A stretch of 64,000 nt of DNA, from positions 682,001-746,000 of the forward strand of contig OZ244055.1 of NCBI GenBank assembly GCA_965214975.1, written 5' to 3'. Within the stretch, counting starts at the first letter, position 1; every line of letters begins with the position of its first letter. This stretch comes from JAJEBT01 sp965214975. Lineage in GTDB: Bacteria; Pseudomonadota; Alphaproteobacteria; MPNO01; UBA830. Shown here piece by piece: positions 36,732 through 46,600 of this stretch. Both the position numbers and the translations under genes were made by a program. The notes under the pieces were generated by a model. It worked only from the letters and a program-made list of their open reading frames with translations. It was not told the DNA's origin and did no database searches.

Positions 36732-39082
36732 CTCCGCCGCCGGAGACGGCGCAGGCAGGCCCGGGCCGCGGCGTCGAGCACGGCCCCGGCGTCGATGCCG
36801 TGATGGGCGTAGAGGCCGGGAATGTCCCCGGACTGGCCGAACTCGTCGACCCCGAGAGGGTGGATCTCCTGGCCCGCCACCGACCCGAGCCAGCCGAGCG
36901 TCGCCGAATGGGCGTCGCAGACGGTGACCAGGGCGGCCTGGCGGCCGGCCGGCGCGAGCAGGCGCTCGACATGGGCCACGGCGTCCGCTTCCCCCGACCT
37001 CCGGGCGCGGCGGGCCCGGATCCAGTCCCGGTGAAGCCGGTCGGGCGAGGTGACCGCGAGCAGTCCGGCTCCGGGCACGTCCTCGGCGATCGCGCGGTGC
37101 GCCTCGCGCGCTTCCGGCGCGACCGCGCCGAGATAGGCGACGACGAGCTCGGCCCCGGGCGCCGGCGGCTCCAGCCAGTAGGCGCCGGCGGCGACCGCGG
37201 CGCGCGCCCCGGCGTCGAGAGCGCGGTCGGGCTGCTCGACGACGCGGGTCGACAGCCTCAGCGCCACCGCCCCGCCGTCCTCGGCCTGCATGTGCTCGAA
37301 GCCCCAGCGCATGATCTCGGCGAGCTCGTCGACATAGGCCGGCTCGAAGGCCGCGAGGCCGGGCTGGGCGAGCGTGATCAGCGGGGTTTCGGAGGACTGG
37401 TGGGCGCCGCCCTCCGGCGCGAGCGTGACGCCCGAGGGCGTGGCGACCAGCATGAACCGGGCGTCCTGGTAGCAGGCGTAGTGCATGGCATCGAGACCGC
37501 GGCGGATGAACGGGTCGTAGACCGTGCCCACCGGCAGCAGCCGCATGCCGAACATGCTGTCGGCGAGGCCGAGCGCGGACAGCTGGAGAAACAGGCTGGT
37601 CTCGGCGATGCCGAGCTCGATGTGCTGGCCGCGCGGCGACATCTCCCATTTCTGGGCCGAGACCACGTCCTCCTCGGCGAAGACGTCGCCCTGCTCGGAG
37701 CGGGAGAACAGGCCGCGGCGGTTCACCCAGGGCCCGAGGCCGGTGGACACCGTGACGTCCGGCGAGGTCGTCACGATGCGGTCCGCGAACGGGCCGCCGG
37801 CGCGCGCGATGCCGTGGAGGATCCGCCCGAAGCCGTCCTGGGTCGACATGCGCGGCCGGACGTCCGCGGGCAGCCGGTCCGGCACCCGGATCCGCGCCGC
37901 CGCGTGCCGGCGCCCGCCGCCCTGCGCGAAGGGCACGGCATCGAGAAACGCCGCGAGGCGGCCGGGATCGACGCCGAGCCCCGCGAAACGGTCCCATTCG
38001 GCGCCCGGAGGAACGTTCATGCGGGCGCGGAAATCCTCCATCTGACCGGCGTTCATCAGCCCCGCGTGGTTGTCCTTGTGGCCCGCGAACGGAAGGCCGA
38101 ACCCCTTGATGGTGTACCCGATGAAACAGGTCGGCCGATCGTCGCCGACGCCGCGGAAGGCGTCGAGCGTCGCCTCGAGATCGTTGCCGGCGAGATTGGT
38201 CATCAGCGCGTGCAGGCCGTCGTCGTCGCGCGAAGCGAGCAGCTCCCCCACCCCGGCCGCGGCGCCGAGGTCGCGCGCGAGGCACTCGCGCCAGCCCGCC
38301 CCGCCCTTGTAGGCCAGCGCCGAGTACAGCGAGTTCGGGCAGCGGTCGATCCAGTCGCGGAGGGCGCCGCCGCCGGGGCCGGCGAAGGCGCGCTCGAGCA
38401 GGCGGCCGTACTTCAGGGGCACGACGCGCCAGCCCATGTTCTCGAACAGGCTCTCGATGCGGTTGAACAGCCGGTCCGAGATCACCGAATCCAGACTCTG
38501 GCGGTTGTAGTCGATCACCCACCAGACGTCGCGCACGTCCTTCTTCCAGCCCTCGAGCAGGGCCTCGTGCATGTTGCCCTCGTCGAGCTCGGCGTCGCCG
38601 ACCACGGCGACCATGCGGCCGCGGCCGGGCCCGCCGCCGCCCCGCAGCCGCACGTAGTCCTGGACGATCGAGGAGAACACGGTGTGGGCGGCGCCGAGCC
38701 CGACCGACCCCGTCGAGATGTCGACGTCGTCGGCGTCCTTGGTCCGCGAGGGGTAGGACTGGGCGCCGCCGAAGGCGCGCAGCCTCTCCAGGTTCTCCCG
38801 TGTCTGCCTGCCGAGAAGGTACTGGACGGCATGGTAGACCGGCGCCGCGTGGGGCTTGACCGCGACCCGGTCCTCGGGACGGAGGGCGTCGAAGTACAGC
38901 GCCGTCATCAGTGTTGCCGCCGAGGCGCTCGAGGCCTGGTGGCCGCCGACCTTGAGCCCGTCGCGCGACGGGCGCACGTGGTTGGCGTGGTGGATCATCC
39001 AGGTCGAGAGCCACAGCACCTTGCGCTCGAGCGCCCGCAGCACGGCGAGGTCGGGGCAGGCCCCGGATTCCGCAACCGCCAT
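36728..39082 (-). CDS. AceE/transketolase-like thiamine diphosphate enzyme
   Basis: The 784-residue protein has the layout of homodimeric pyruvate dehydrogenase E1 and transketolase. The thiamine-diphosphate motif is GDAELDEGNMHEALLEGWKK ending in Asn near VIDYNRQS. The pyrimidine-binding domain has the catalytic Glu in HIELGIAETSLF. Substrate-loop histidines are in VGGHQASSAS and GHKDNHAGL. It is shorter than E. coli AceE (about 890) and longer than transketolase (about 660). No E2 or E3 genes are adjacent, so whether it works in an oxo-acid dehydrogenase complex or as a transketolase is open. The ATG at 39082 is 53 bases after tRNA-Pro. Confidence 0.82.
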   Translation of the reverse strand: MAVAESGACPDLAVLRALERKVLWLSTWMIHHANHVRPSRDGLKVGGHQASSASAATLMTALYFDALRPEDRVAVKPHAAPVYHAVQYLLGRQTRENLERLRAFGGAQSYPSRTKDADDVDISTGSVGLGAAHTVFSSIVQDYVRLRGGGGPGRGRMVAVVGDAELDEGNMHEALLEGWKKDVRDVWWVIDYNRQSLDSVISDRLFNRIESLFENMGWRVVPLKYGRLLERAFAGPGGGALRDWIDRCPNSLYSALAYKGGAGWRECLARDLGAAAGVGELLASRDDDGLHALMTNLAGNDLEATLDAFRGVGDDRPTCFIGYTIKGFGLPFAGHKDNHAGLMNAGQMEDFRARMNVPPGAEWDRFAGLGVDPGRLAAFLDAVPFAQGGGRRHAAARIRVPDRLPADVRPRMSTQDGFGRILHGIARAGGPFADRIVTTSPDVTVSTGLGPWVNRRGLFSRSEQGDVFAEEDVVSAQKWEMSPRGQHIELGIAETSLFLQLSALGLADSMFGMRLLPVGTVYDPFIRRGLDAMHYACYQDARFMLVATPSGVTLAPEGGAHQSSETPLITLAQPGLAAFEPAYVDELAEIMRWGFEHMQAEDGGAVALRLSTRVVEQPDRALDAGARAAVAAGAYWLEPPAPGAELVVAYLGAVAPEAREAHRAIAEDVPGAGLLAVTSPDRLHRDWIRARRARRSGEADAVAHVERLLAPAGRQAALVTVCDAHSATLGWLGSVAGQEIHPLGVDEFGQSGDIPGLYAHHGIDAGAVLDAAARACLRRLRRRS

Positions 39083-39135
39083 GAGGCACGCTCCCGACGC
39101 CGCGGCCTCCGGCGCCGCGCGGTCCCGGCGACGGC

Positions 39136-39212
39136 TGGTCGGGGCGGGCGGATTCGAACCGCCGACCCTCTGCTCCCAAAGCAGATGCGCTGCCAGGCTG
39201 CGCCACGCCCCG
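39136..39212 (-). tRNA. tRNA-Pro (anticodon TGG)
   Basis: On the minus strand CGGGGCG pairs with CGCCCCG, then A and encoded CCA. The anticodon stem TCTGC/GCAGA holds TTTGGGA, giving TGG (complement of 39176-39178). The D arm GCGCAGCCTGGCAGCGC and T loop TTCGAAT are intact. The length is 77 bases. Confidence 0.98.
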
Positions 39213-39225
39213 CCGTCTCGGGCCG

Positions 39226-39254
39226 AGGGTAGCCCGCGCCGGCGCGCCGGGCAA
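39226..39254 (-). promoter_or_regulatory. Putative promoter of tRNA-Pro
   Basis: On the minus strand TTGCCC (39254-39249) and TACCCT (39231-39226) are separated by 17 bases, with the -10 box ending 14 bases before the tRNA. Each box departs from consensus by two or three bases. The target duplication of the insertion at 39275 begins eight bases beyond the -35. Confidence 0.55.
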
Positions 39255-39274
39255 CCTCGTCCGGGCGGGCGAAC

Positions 39275-39444
39275 AGGGCTGATCAATTGTCCGGCGACGG
39301 GTGAACCGGCCTGTCCGACAGGGCGTTCGGAAGCGTATTTCGTCGATCCGGGGGTCAGTTCGTGCTTCGGGAAGCGGATATTGATCGCATGGCAGGCGGA
39401 TTCGCGCCCGCTACCGGCACTCGGTCACGACAAAAAATGTTCCT
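39275..39444. mobile_element. MITE-like insertion, 170 bp, upstream of tRNA-Pro
   Basis: Perfect 12-base direct repeats GGGCGGGCGAAC occur at 39263-39274 and 39445-39456. The bracketed 170 bases begin AGGGCTGATCAATTGTC and end GACAAAAAATGTTCCT, with imperfect inverted ends sharing AGG...AT...TTGTC on both sides (11 of 20 positions). The ends differ from the AGGACGATCCC type, but the 12-base duplication, the AGG...CCT termini and the length match. The interior is more AT-rich than its surroundings. It lies between tRNA-Pro and ubiD, close to the tRNA promoter. Confidence 0.62.
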
Positions 39445-39495
39445 GGGCGGGCGAACCTTGACCGGGGCGCGGCGGTGGGGCAGAACCCGGCGGCC

Positions 39496-41016
39496 ATGGC
39501 CTACGCCAATCTCCGGGAATTCGTCGAGAGGCTCGAGGGCGACGGAGAGCTCGTGCGCGTCGCGGCGCCGGTCTCGACCGTGCTCGAGATGACCGAGATC
39601 CAGACCCGTCTGCTCGCGGAACGGGGCCCGGCGGTGCTGTTCGAGAACCCGGTCCGCGCCGACGGCAGCCGGTCGCCGCTGCCCGTGCTCGCCAACCTGT
39701 TCGGCACCGTCGACCGGGTCGCGCGCGGCATGGACGCCGCCGCCCGCGGCGGGCTGCGGAAACTCGGCGAGACCCTGGCCTTCCTGCGCCAGCCGCAGCC
39801 CCCCGGCGGCTGGCGGGAGGCCCTCGGGATGCTGCCGCTGGCGCGGACGGCCATGGCCACGGCGCCGCGCGCGGCGGCGCGCGCGCCCTGCCAGGAGATC
39901 GTGCGCGAGGGCGCCGACGTGTCGCTGCACGAGCTGCCGGTCCAGACCTGCTGGCCCGGGGAGCCGGCGCCGCTGATCACCTGGCCGCTGGTCGTCACCC
40001 GCGGCGCCGACGGAACGCTCAACGCCGGCATCTACCGCATGCAGGTCACCGGCCGCGACACCACGCTGATGCGCTGGCTCGCGCATCGCGGCGGCGCCCG
40101 CCACGCCGCCGAGGCGGCGCGGAGCGGCCGCCGCGCGGTTCCGGCCGCCGCCGTCGTCGGCGCCGACCCCGCCACCATCATCGCCGCCGTCGCCCCGGTT
40201 CCCGAGACCATGTCCGAGTTCCAGTTCTCCGGGCTGCTGCGCGGTAGCGCGCTGGCGCTCGCCGACTGCAGGACGGTGCCGCTGCAGGTGCCGGCGGAGG
40301 CCGAGATCGTGATCGAGGGCGAGGTGCTGCTCGACGAGACCGGCGAGGAGGGGCCCTACGGCGACCACACCGGCTACTACAACCCGGCGCGGCCGTTTCC
40401 GGTGTTCCGCGCCTCGGCGGTCACCATGCGCCGGGACGCTCTCTACCTGACGACCTTCACCGGACGCCCGCCCGACGAGCCCTCGGTGCTCGGCGAGGCG
40501 CTGAACGAGGTCTTCACGCCGCTGCTGGTCCGGCAGTTCCCGGAGATCGCCGATTTCTGGCTGCCGCCCGAGGCCTGCTCCTACCGGGTCGCGGTGGTGG
40601 CCATCCGCAAGGAGTACCCCGGCCACGCCAAGCGGATCATGCTCGCCGTGTGGTCCTTTCTCAGGCAGTTCATGTACACCAAGTTCGTGATCGTGGTCGA
40701 CGCCGACATCGACGCCCGCAACTGGACCGACGTGGTGTGGGCGCTCGCGACCAACGTCGACGCCGGCCGCGACGTGACGGTGATCGGGAACACGCCGGTC
40801 GACGCGCTCGATTTCGCGTCCCCGGTCGAGGGGCTGGGATCCAAGATGGGCATCGACGCCACCGCCAAGATCCCGCCGGAGACGGCACGTCCCTGGGGCC
40901 GGCCCATCCGCATGGACGCCGCGGTCGTCGGAGAGGTGACCCGCCGGTGGGCCGAGTACGGACTGCCCGGAAAGGGCCTGCCGGCCCGGCCGGCGTCCCC
41001 GGGGGCCGGGGCGTGA
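39496..41016 (+). CDS. ubiD: UbiD-family decarboxylase
   Basis: The 506-residue protein belongs to the UbiD family of prenylated-flavin-dependent decarboxylases. Family features include the NANRYRxQ-like stretch GTLNAGIYRMQVTGRDTTLMRW, the ERxR region equivalent VLLDETGEEGPYGDHTGYY with the catalytic acidic residues, and VVDADIDARNWTDVVWAL. UbiD acts on 4-hydroxy-3-polyprenylbenzoate in ubiquinone synthesis; some relatives decarboxylate other aromatic acids. Loose similarity to the canonical UbiD in the middle means the ubiquinone role is likely but not certain. The ATG at 39496 is preferred over a GTG at 39475. It overlaps the next gene by four bases. Confidence 0.85.
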   Translation: MAYANLREFVERLEGDGELVRVAAPVSTVLEMTEIQTRLLAERGPAVLFENPVRADGSRSPLPVLANLFGTVDRVARGMDAAARGGLRKLGETLAFLRQPQPPGGWREALGMLPLARTAMATAPRAAARAPCQEIVREGADVSLHELPVQTCWPGEPAPLITWPLVVTRGADGTLNAGIYRMQVTGRDTTLMRWLAHRGGARHAAEAARSGRRAVPAAAVVGADPATIIAAVAPVPETMSEFQFSGLLRGSALALADCRTVPLQVPAEAEIVIEGEVLLDETGEEGPYGDHTGYYNPARPFPVFRASAVTMRRDALYLTTFTGRPPDEPSVLGEALNEVFTPLLVRQFPEIADFWLPPEACSYRVAVVAIRKEYPGHAKRIMLAVWSFLRQFMYTKFVIVVDADIDARNWTDVVWALATNVDAGRDVTVIGNTPVDALDFASPVEGLGSKMGIDATAKIPPETARPWGRPIRMDAAVVGEVTRRWAEYGLPGKGLPARPASPGAGA

Positions 41017-42350
41017 CGCGGGAGGTTCTGCCGCTGCTCGGCGCGCTCGTCGAGGACGCCCGCAGGGCGGGAGCCGACGCCGCCGACGCCGTGGCGATCG
41101 ATTCGACCTCGCTGTCGGTGGCCTGGCGGCTGGGCGGGCTGGAGAATCTCGAGCGCTCGGAAAGCCGCGCCATCGGGCTTCGCGTCTTCGCCGGCCGGCG
41201 CCAGGCCGTGGTGTCGTCCACCGATCCGGCGGAGGGGACGCTCGCCGAGGTGGTGCGCCGGGCCGTGGCGATGGCCCGGGCGGCGCCCGAGGATCCCCAT
41301 TGCGGTCTCGCCGAGCCGGACCAGCTCGCCGGGGACGCGCCGGAGCTCGACGTCGTCGATCCGGACGAGCCGGCGGCCGAGGCGCTGGTCGCGGACGCCC
41401 GCGCCGCCGAGGACGCCGCCCGCGCCGTCGCCGGGATCACCAATTCGGAAGGGGCGGAGACGGGCTGGAGCCGCGCCGTCGTAGCGGTCGTCGCGACCAA
41501 CGGCCTCGCGCGGTCCTACGCCACCTCGGGCCACAGCCTCTCGGTGTCGGTGCTCGCGGGCGAGGGGCTGGAGATGGAGCGCGACCACGAGTACGCCGCC
41601 GCCGTGCATCGCGCCGACCTCGGCGATCCGGAACGGCTCGGCCGCGAGGCCGGCGAGCGCGCCGTCCGCCGCCTCGGGGCGCGCAAGGTCGGCACGCGGC
41701 AGGCGCCGGTGGTCTACGACCGGCGCGTGTCGGGGGGTCTGGTGCGCCACTTCGCGCAAGGCGTCAACGGCGTCGCGGTCCGCCGCGGGACGTCGTTCCT
41801 GCGCGACGCCATGGGCGAGGCGATCTTCCCCGGGAACGTGACGATCGTCGACGACCCCCACCGTCCGCGCGGGCTCGCGTCGCGGCCGTTCGACGCCGAG
41901 GGGCTGCCCGGCGCGCGGCGCGCGTTCGTCGAGAAGGGGACGCTGACGGGCTGGATTCTCGATCTCGCCTCGGCGCGCCAGCTCGGGTTGCGGTCGACGG
42001 GGCACGCCTCGCGCGGCATCTCCTCTCCGCCGGCGCCGGCCGCCACCAACCTCTACATGGAAAACGGGGGGTCGACGGTCGACGAGCTGATCTCCGACAT
42101 CGACGCCGGCTTCTACGTGACCGAACTCATCGGCATGGGCGTCGATGTCGTCACCGGCGACTACAGCCGCGGCGCCACCGGGTTCTGGATCGAAAACGGC
42201 GAGATCGCCTATCCGGTCAGCGAGGTGACGATCGCCGGCAACCTCCGGGACATGTTCGCCGCGACGCGGCCGGCGGACGACCTCGAGTTCCGCCGCGGCG
42301 TCGACGCGCCCACGATCCGCGTCGACGGCATGACCGTCGCCGGCGTGTAG
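41013..42350 (+). CDS. pmbA: PmbA/TldE-type metallopeptidase
   Basis: The 445-residue protein is of the TldD/PmbA family, which degrades unfolded peptides and processes small natural products as a TldD-TldE pair. Typical stretches are SRAIGLRVFAGRRQAVVSST, PVVYDRRVSGGLVRHFAQGVNG, a late STGHASRGISSPPAPAATNLYME and the glycine-rich DYSRGATGFWIENG end. The HExxH-like motif of TldD is absent, which indicates the PmbA/TldE partner. It starts with a GTG in a GTGA overlap with ubiD. No TldD is in the window. Confidence 0.88.
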   Translation: MTREVLPLLGALVEDARRAGADAADAVAIDSTSLSVAWRLGGLENLERSESRAIGLRVFAGRRQAVVSSTDPAEGTLAEVVRRAVAMARAAPEDPHCGLAEPDQLAGDAPELDVVDPDEPAAEALVADARAAEDAARAVAGITNSEGAETGWSRAVVAVVATNGLARSYATSGHSLSVSVLAGEGLEMERDHEYAAAVHRADLGDPERLGREAGERAVRRLGARKVGTRQAPVVYDRRVSGGLVRHFAQGVNGVAVRRGTSFLRDAMGEAIFPGNVTIVDDPHRPRGLASRPFDAEGLPGARRAFVEKGTLTGWILDLASARQLGLRSTGHASRGISSPPAPAATNLYMENGGSTVDELISDIDAGFYVTELIGMGVDVVTGDYSRGATGFWIENGEIAYPVSEVTIAGNLRDMFAATRPADDLEFRRGVDAPTIRVDGMTVAGV

Positions 42351-42352
42351 CC

Positions 42353-42482
42353 AGGGCGATCCCACGCTCGGTTTCTTCGGCGTTTCGGGTTCCCGGCGAG
42401 GCCGGCTGGACCGGGCTCCGGCTTTTCGCCGCCGATTCGGCCAGGATGGCGGCATGGGCCACCGAGCGCACACCAGCCCCCT
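42353..42482. repeat. Dispersed repeat copy, related to 16184-16402
   Basis: The stretch starts AGGGCGATCCCACGCT, two bases after the pmbA stop codon, and aligns with 16283-16402 read in reverse over about 120-130 bases at roughly 78% identity by eye. The two share the tract GATTCGGCCAGG and an end motif. In one frame both encode a similar short peptide (LAES.AK.R...QPAS.GTR). A possible opposite end AGCGTGGGACACCCCT lies at 42875-42890, but no 12-base duplication is seen, so the copy may be rearranged or chimeric. Confidence 0.6.
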
Positions 42483-43334
42483 CTTCGAGAGCACGACCGA
42501 CGGCTTCCCGCTTGCCGAGGTGACGGTCCGTCTCGCGGAGCCGCACGAGCGCGTGCGGCGGGACGCGACGGTCGCGCGGCACCACCACCAACCTCGCGCT
42601 CGCGGTCATCATCCACAGGACCGGCTCCGACGGCATCGCCTCGGCAACCCGGCGCCTCGCGCTCCGGCGCAGGGACGCCTTCGCCGCGATCCTGTCCCCC
42701 TGAACGCCGCGGCGCGCCGCCGCAACGCCGCCGGTCCGCCGGCGCCGACCTCCCGTGTCTCCGGACCCGAATCCTGCCCCGGAAGAAGGCCGCGAACCCG
42801 CGAAACGGGCCGTCGTGCGCCAGCCGCAACGCCCGGACGCGGCCCGGACCGACCGGAATCGGCCGCAATCGGGAAGCGTGGGACACCCCTGACAAGGCCC
42901 TCCACGGGTATCGACACGCCGTCGGAAGCGGGTATCATGCGCGCCGGCACGAGACGCATCGACCCGCTTCGCAACCCGGTTCGTGTTCCGCGGACACCGG
43001 CGCGGAACGGGGTCCGGCACCCGGGAGAAAGCCGCCATGGACGCTCCGGCCCGACTCTCCTCATCCACCGCCATCGCGGCGCGGGTGCGCGGGCGGTGGC
43101 CGTCGCCGGTGCGGCGCCGGCACGGGCTCGCGGGAAGTCCGGGGGCTCCCGCTCGCCGCCGGCCCGCCGCCGCGTTCGGAGCGGGCATCACGGAACGGGC
43201 CGTCCTCGAGCGGCGCCGGGCACCGGCGAGCTGACGTGAACACGTCCGCTCGCTGCCATGGCGTGACGCTCGCCGCCATGACAGGCGGCACGGCCGACTC
43301 CGCCGGCCGCTCCCTTTCCCCGACGCTGGTCGCT

Positions 43335-43348
43335 CCCCCCCCCCCCCC
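43335..43348. repeat. Homopolymeric tract of 14 C
   Basis: Fourteen consecutive C lie 325 bases before the start codon of the giant surface-protein gene. GCTGGT (43325-43330) and ACCAGC (43353-43358) flank it as a 6-bp inverted repeat. No comparable run is seen elsewhere in the window. Such tracts are prone to slippage; the length in this single sequence may therefore be inexact. Confidence 0.85.
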
Positions 43349-43566
43349 AGACACCAGCCACTAGCCTCCTCTCCCCCGGCCCGCCCGCAGACACCGGTCG
43401 ACGGGCTCCCCCGCCGTTCTCCCCGGCCGGGTCCGGGGGAGCGTCGCCCGTCCCCGGGCAACGTCCTGGGGGATTCGGGATGACGGGGGCCGGCATCGGC
43501 AGGACGCGCGGGCGGGTTCGTCGAACCGCGGGACAGCGATTCCCGCCTCGGCGGCCCTCCGGCGCT

Positions 43567-43602
43567 GGTGGACGGGATCCCGCCGGTGGACGGGATTGCG
43601 CC
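43567..43602. repeat. Two 18-bp tandem repeats before the giant gene
   Basis: GGTGGACGGGATCCCGCC (43567-43584) is followed by GGTGGACGGGATTGCGCC (43585-43602), differing at two bases. They end 71 bases before the start codon at 43674. Their role is unknown; a binding site in the leader is possible. Confidence 0.5.
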
Positions 43603-43673
43603 GCATGGCCGGGGTTCCCGGCAACCCGGTCGGAGTCCGGGCGTCGTCTCCGAGGCGCCGGGACCGGAGCGCC

Positions 43674-46600
43674 ATGACGGCTCGAAACGGCGCCGCGCCG
43701 CTTCGGCGGCTGGCGCAGGCGGCCTGCGTGCTGCTGGCGCTCGCCGGCCTGGCGCCGGCATCGGCCCAGGCGCAGGTCGAGGACTACATCAGCAACTTGA
43801 GAAGCGCCTTGGGTGCCTCCAGCGTGAGTGGGAACGAAATCACTACCTCTCGTCGTTTTTCGCAAGAGTTTCGCACGGGAAGCCGGAGCGGCGGCTACCC
43901 GCTTTCGGAAGTCGTGCTGCACCTCTCGGACATCGGCACCGGAGCGATCGAGGTGACGATCAGGGAGAATTCGGTTGACGCCAGTAACCGCAACGTTCCC
44001 GGCACAACTCGCTACACGCTGACCAACCCTTCTTCCCTGAGCTCGGGCCGGAACACCTTCACGGCGCCGTCCAATGCCACGCTCGAGGCCGACACCGCCT
44101 ACCATATCGTGGCGGAGTCGACCAGTGGCAGCGCAGCGCGCTGGCGCAGACTCAGTCGCAGCTCCGCGACGATTGACAACGCGGGGGGCTGGGATATCGA
44201 TTTCGACTATCTGAGGAAATCCGGCCCAGCCGCGTGGGGCGCAGCGAGTCCAAGCCGCGCGCTCGCGGTCGCGGTCCGGGGCGAGCTTCCCGCGCCTCCG
44301 CCGCCTCCGGAGGATATTCTTGTCGGCAATACGGGCAAAAAAAACAACCCCACTGCTGTGCGCCATTCGCGCTTTTTCAAGGCTCAATCGTTCACCACGG
44401 GGGACGCCCCCGGAGGCTACGACCTCTCCAGCGTGGTTCTTGAAATCAAAAACCCCTTTGAATTGATCTCCCAAGGCGCTGTCGAGGTGACGATCAGGGA
44501 AAGCGACGGGGACGGAGCTCCCGTCTCCACCAACCTCTACACGCTCGGCAGGTCCGCATCCGAGGTGAGCGAAGGTGTTTACGAGTGGCAGGCCCCGGCG
44601 GGCGCCACGCTCGAGGCCGGCACCGAATACCATGTCATGGCGCGTGACTTCTCCTCGGTGGGGAACTTTCGAGCCTGGAGGGCTACCACGCAAGGCGGCA
44701 CGGACCCCGGAGCCGCGTCCGGCTGGAGCATCGGCGGGCTCCATACGAGCTCAGGCGGAAGTTTTTGGAATCCCGAGTACCCCGGCAGTTTCTACAAGTT
44801 CCAGATCAGGGGGACCGAAACCGAAGTTCTCCCGGTGGTGACGATCGAGCGGGTATCACCGGTTCAGGTGACGGAGGGGACGAACTTGACGTTCAGGGTG
44901 ACGCGGGAGGGCGACACCTCCCAGTCGCTGACGGTGAACTACCGCGTGAACGAAGGACCGGCCCTCGCGGGCGAAACACCGGGGGACATGGTGGCGTCGG
45001 GCGATCAGGGCGATAAAACGCTTGTTTTCTCGCCCGGCGATACCGAGAAGACGGTGACGGTGCCGACCGTGGATGACAGCCTCGACGAGCAACGCAGCAG
45101 AGTGATTGTGACCTTGCAGGCCAGCGCGTCCTACGAGGTGGGTGACCCTGATTCGACGTTCGCAAATGTGAACGACAACGACGAACCCAACACGCCCGCG
45201 ACGGGCGAGCTGACCATCGACGACACGGCGCCCAGGGTGGGCGATACGCTGACGGCGGACGCCTCGCAGATCTCCGACGCGGACGGGCCGGCGAGCCCGA
45301 CCTTCGCCTGGCGGTGGATCCGGGTGTCGGGCGGGACGGAGACGCCGATCCCCGGCGCGACCTCGGCGAGCTACACGGTGGTCGCCGCGGACCTGGGCGC
45401 GACGCTGAAGGTGGAGGCGAGCTTCACCGACGACGGCGGCACGGACGAGGCCGTCGAGAGCGCGGAGACGGCGGCGGTGGGGAAGGCGCTGCCGACGGTC
45501 ACGGTGACGCCGGTGACGACTCCGGTGACCGAGGGGAGCGACGCGGTGTTCAGGCTGGCGCGGACCGGCGACACGGCCGCGCGGTTGCAGTTGTTCTTCA
45601 GCATTTCGGAAACGGGGGACATGTGCCGGGGTTCCTGCGCGGGGTCACCCGCATCGGCAACCATCCCGGCCGGCCTTGCCTCGACGAATCTGTTCGTGCT
45701 GACCTCCGACGACAGCGCCCACGAGGCGGACAGCGTGGTGACGGTGACGCTGGCGGCGAACGCGGCCTACGAGCTGGGGACCGACACCACGGCGGAAGTC
45801 ACGGTCGAGGACAACGACAACGCGGCGCCGACGGGCACGGTGACGATCGACGACACGACGCCCATGGTGGGCGAGACCCTGACCGCGGACGCCTCGGGCG
45901 TCTCCGACCCGGACGGGCCGGCGAGCCTGACCTTCACCTGGCGGTGGCTCCGGGTGTCGGGCGGGACGGCGACGCCGATCCCCGGCGCGACCGCGGCGGC
46001 CTACACGGTGGTGGCCGCGGACGCGGGCGCGACGCTGAAGGCGGAGGCGTCCTTCACCGACGACGACGGGACCGCGGAGACGGTCGAGAGCGCGGAGACG
46101 GACCCGGTCGGGGGGGCGCCGCTCCCGGCGCTCTCGATCGGCGACGCGAGCGCGGCCGAGGGCGATTCGGGCAGCGCGACGCTGGAGTTCACGGTGACGC
46201 TGGACTCCGCGGCGACGGCCACCGTGACCGTGGACTGGGCGACCTCCGACGGCACCGCGACCGCCGGGACGGACTACACGGCGGGGAACGGAACCCTGAC
46301 CTTCGGCGCCGGGGACTCCAGCCGGACGGTCTCCGTGACCGTGGCGGGCGACGAGGCGGACGAGCCGGACGAGACGTTCGAAGTGACGCTGACGAACCCG
46401 TCGGGCGCGACCCTCGGGGACGCTACGGCGACGGGGACGATCACCAACGACGACGACGACCCGACGGTGACGCTGGTCCTGACCCCGGACACGATCACGG
46501 AGGACGGCGGGGCGAGCGCGCTGAGCGCGACCCTGGACCACGCGTCGGGCCGGGACACGGTCGTGACGGTCTCGGTCTCGCCGGTGGGGCCGGCCACGGC

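Larger units (their letters stand above)
42351..43673. other. Gene-poor 1.3 kb leader region of the giant surface-protein gene
   Basis: Apart from the repeat at 42353, no convincing gene is found. A frame from about 42455 (MGHRAHTSPLFESTTDGF) reads plausibly for some 30 residues and continues in another frame to about 42703 (LALAVIIHRTGSDGIAS); this could be a decayed small gene. The rest is low-complexity GC-rich sequence with a C14 run and an 18-bp tandem repeat. It presumably contains the promoter of the giant gene, but none is clear. Confidence 0.4.

Noticed and set aside
42455..42703. A small gene after pmbA
   Set aside because: Plausible coding signal is split between two frames and ends without a recognisable domain, so it is mentioned only as a possible decayed frame.
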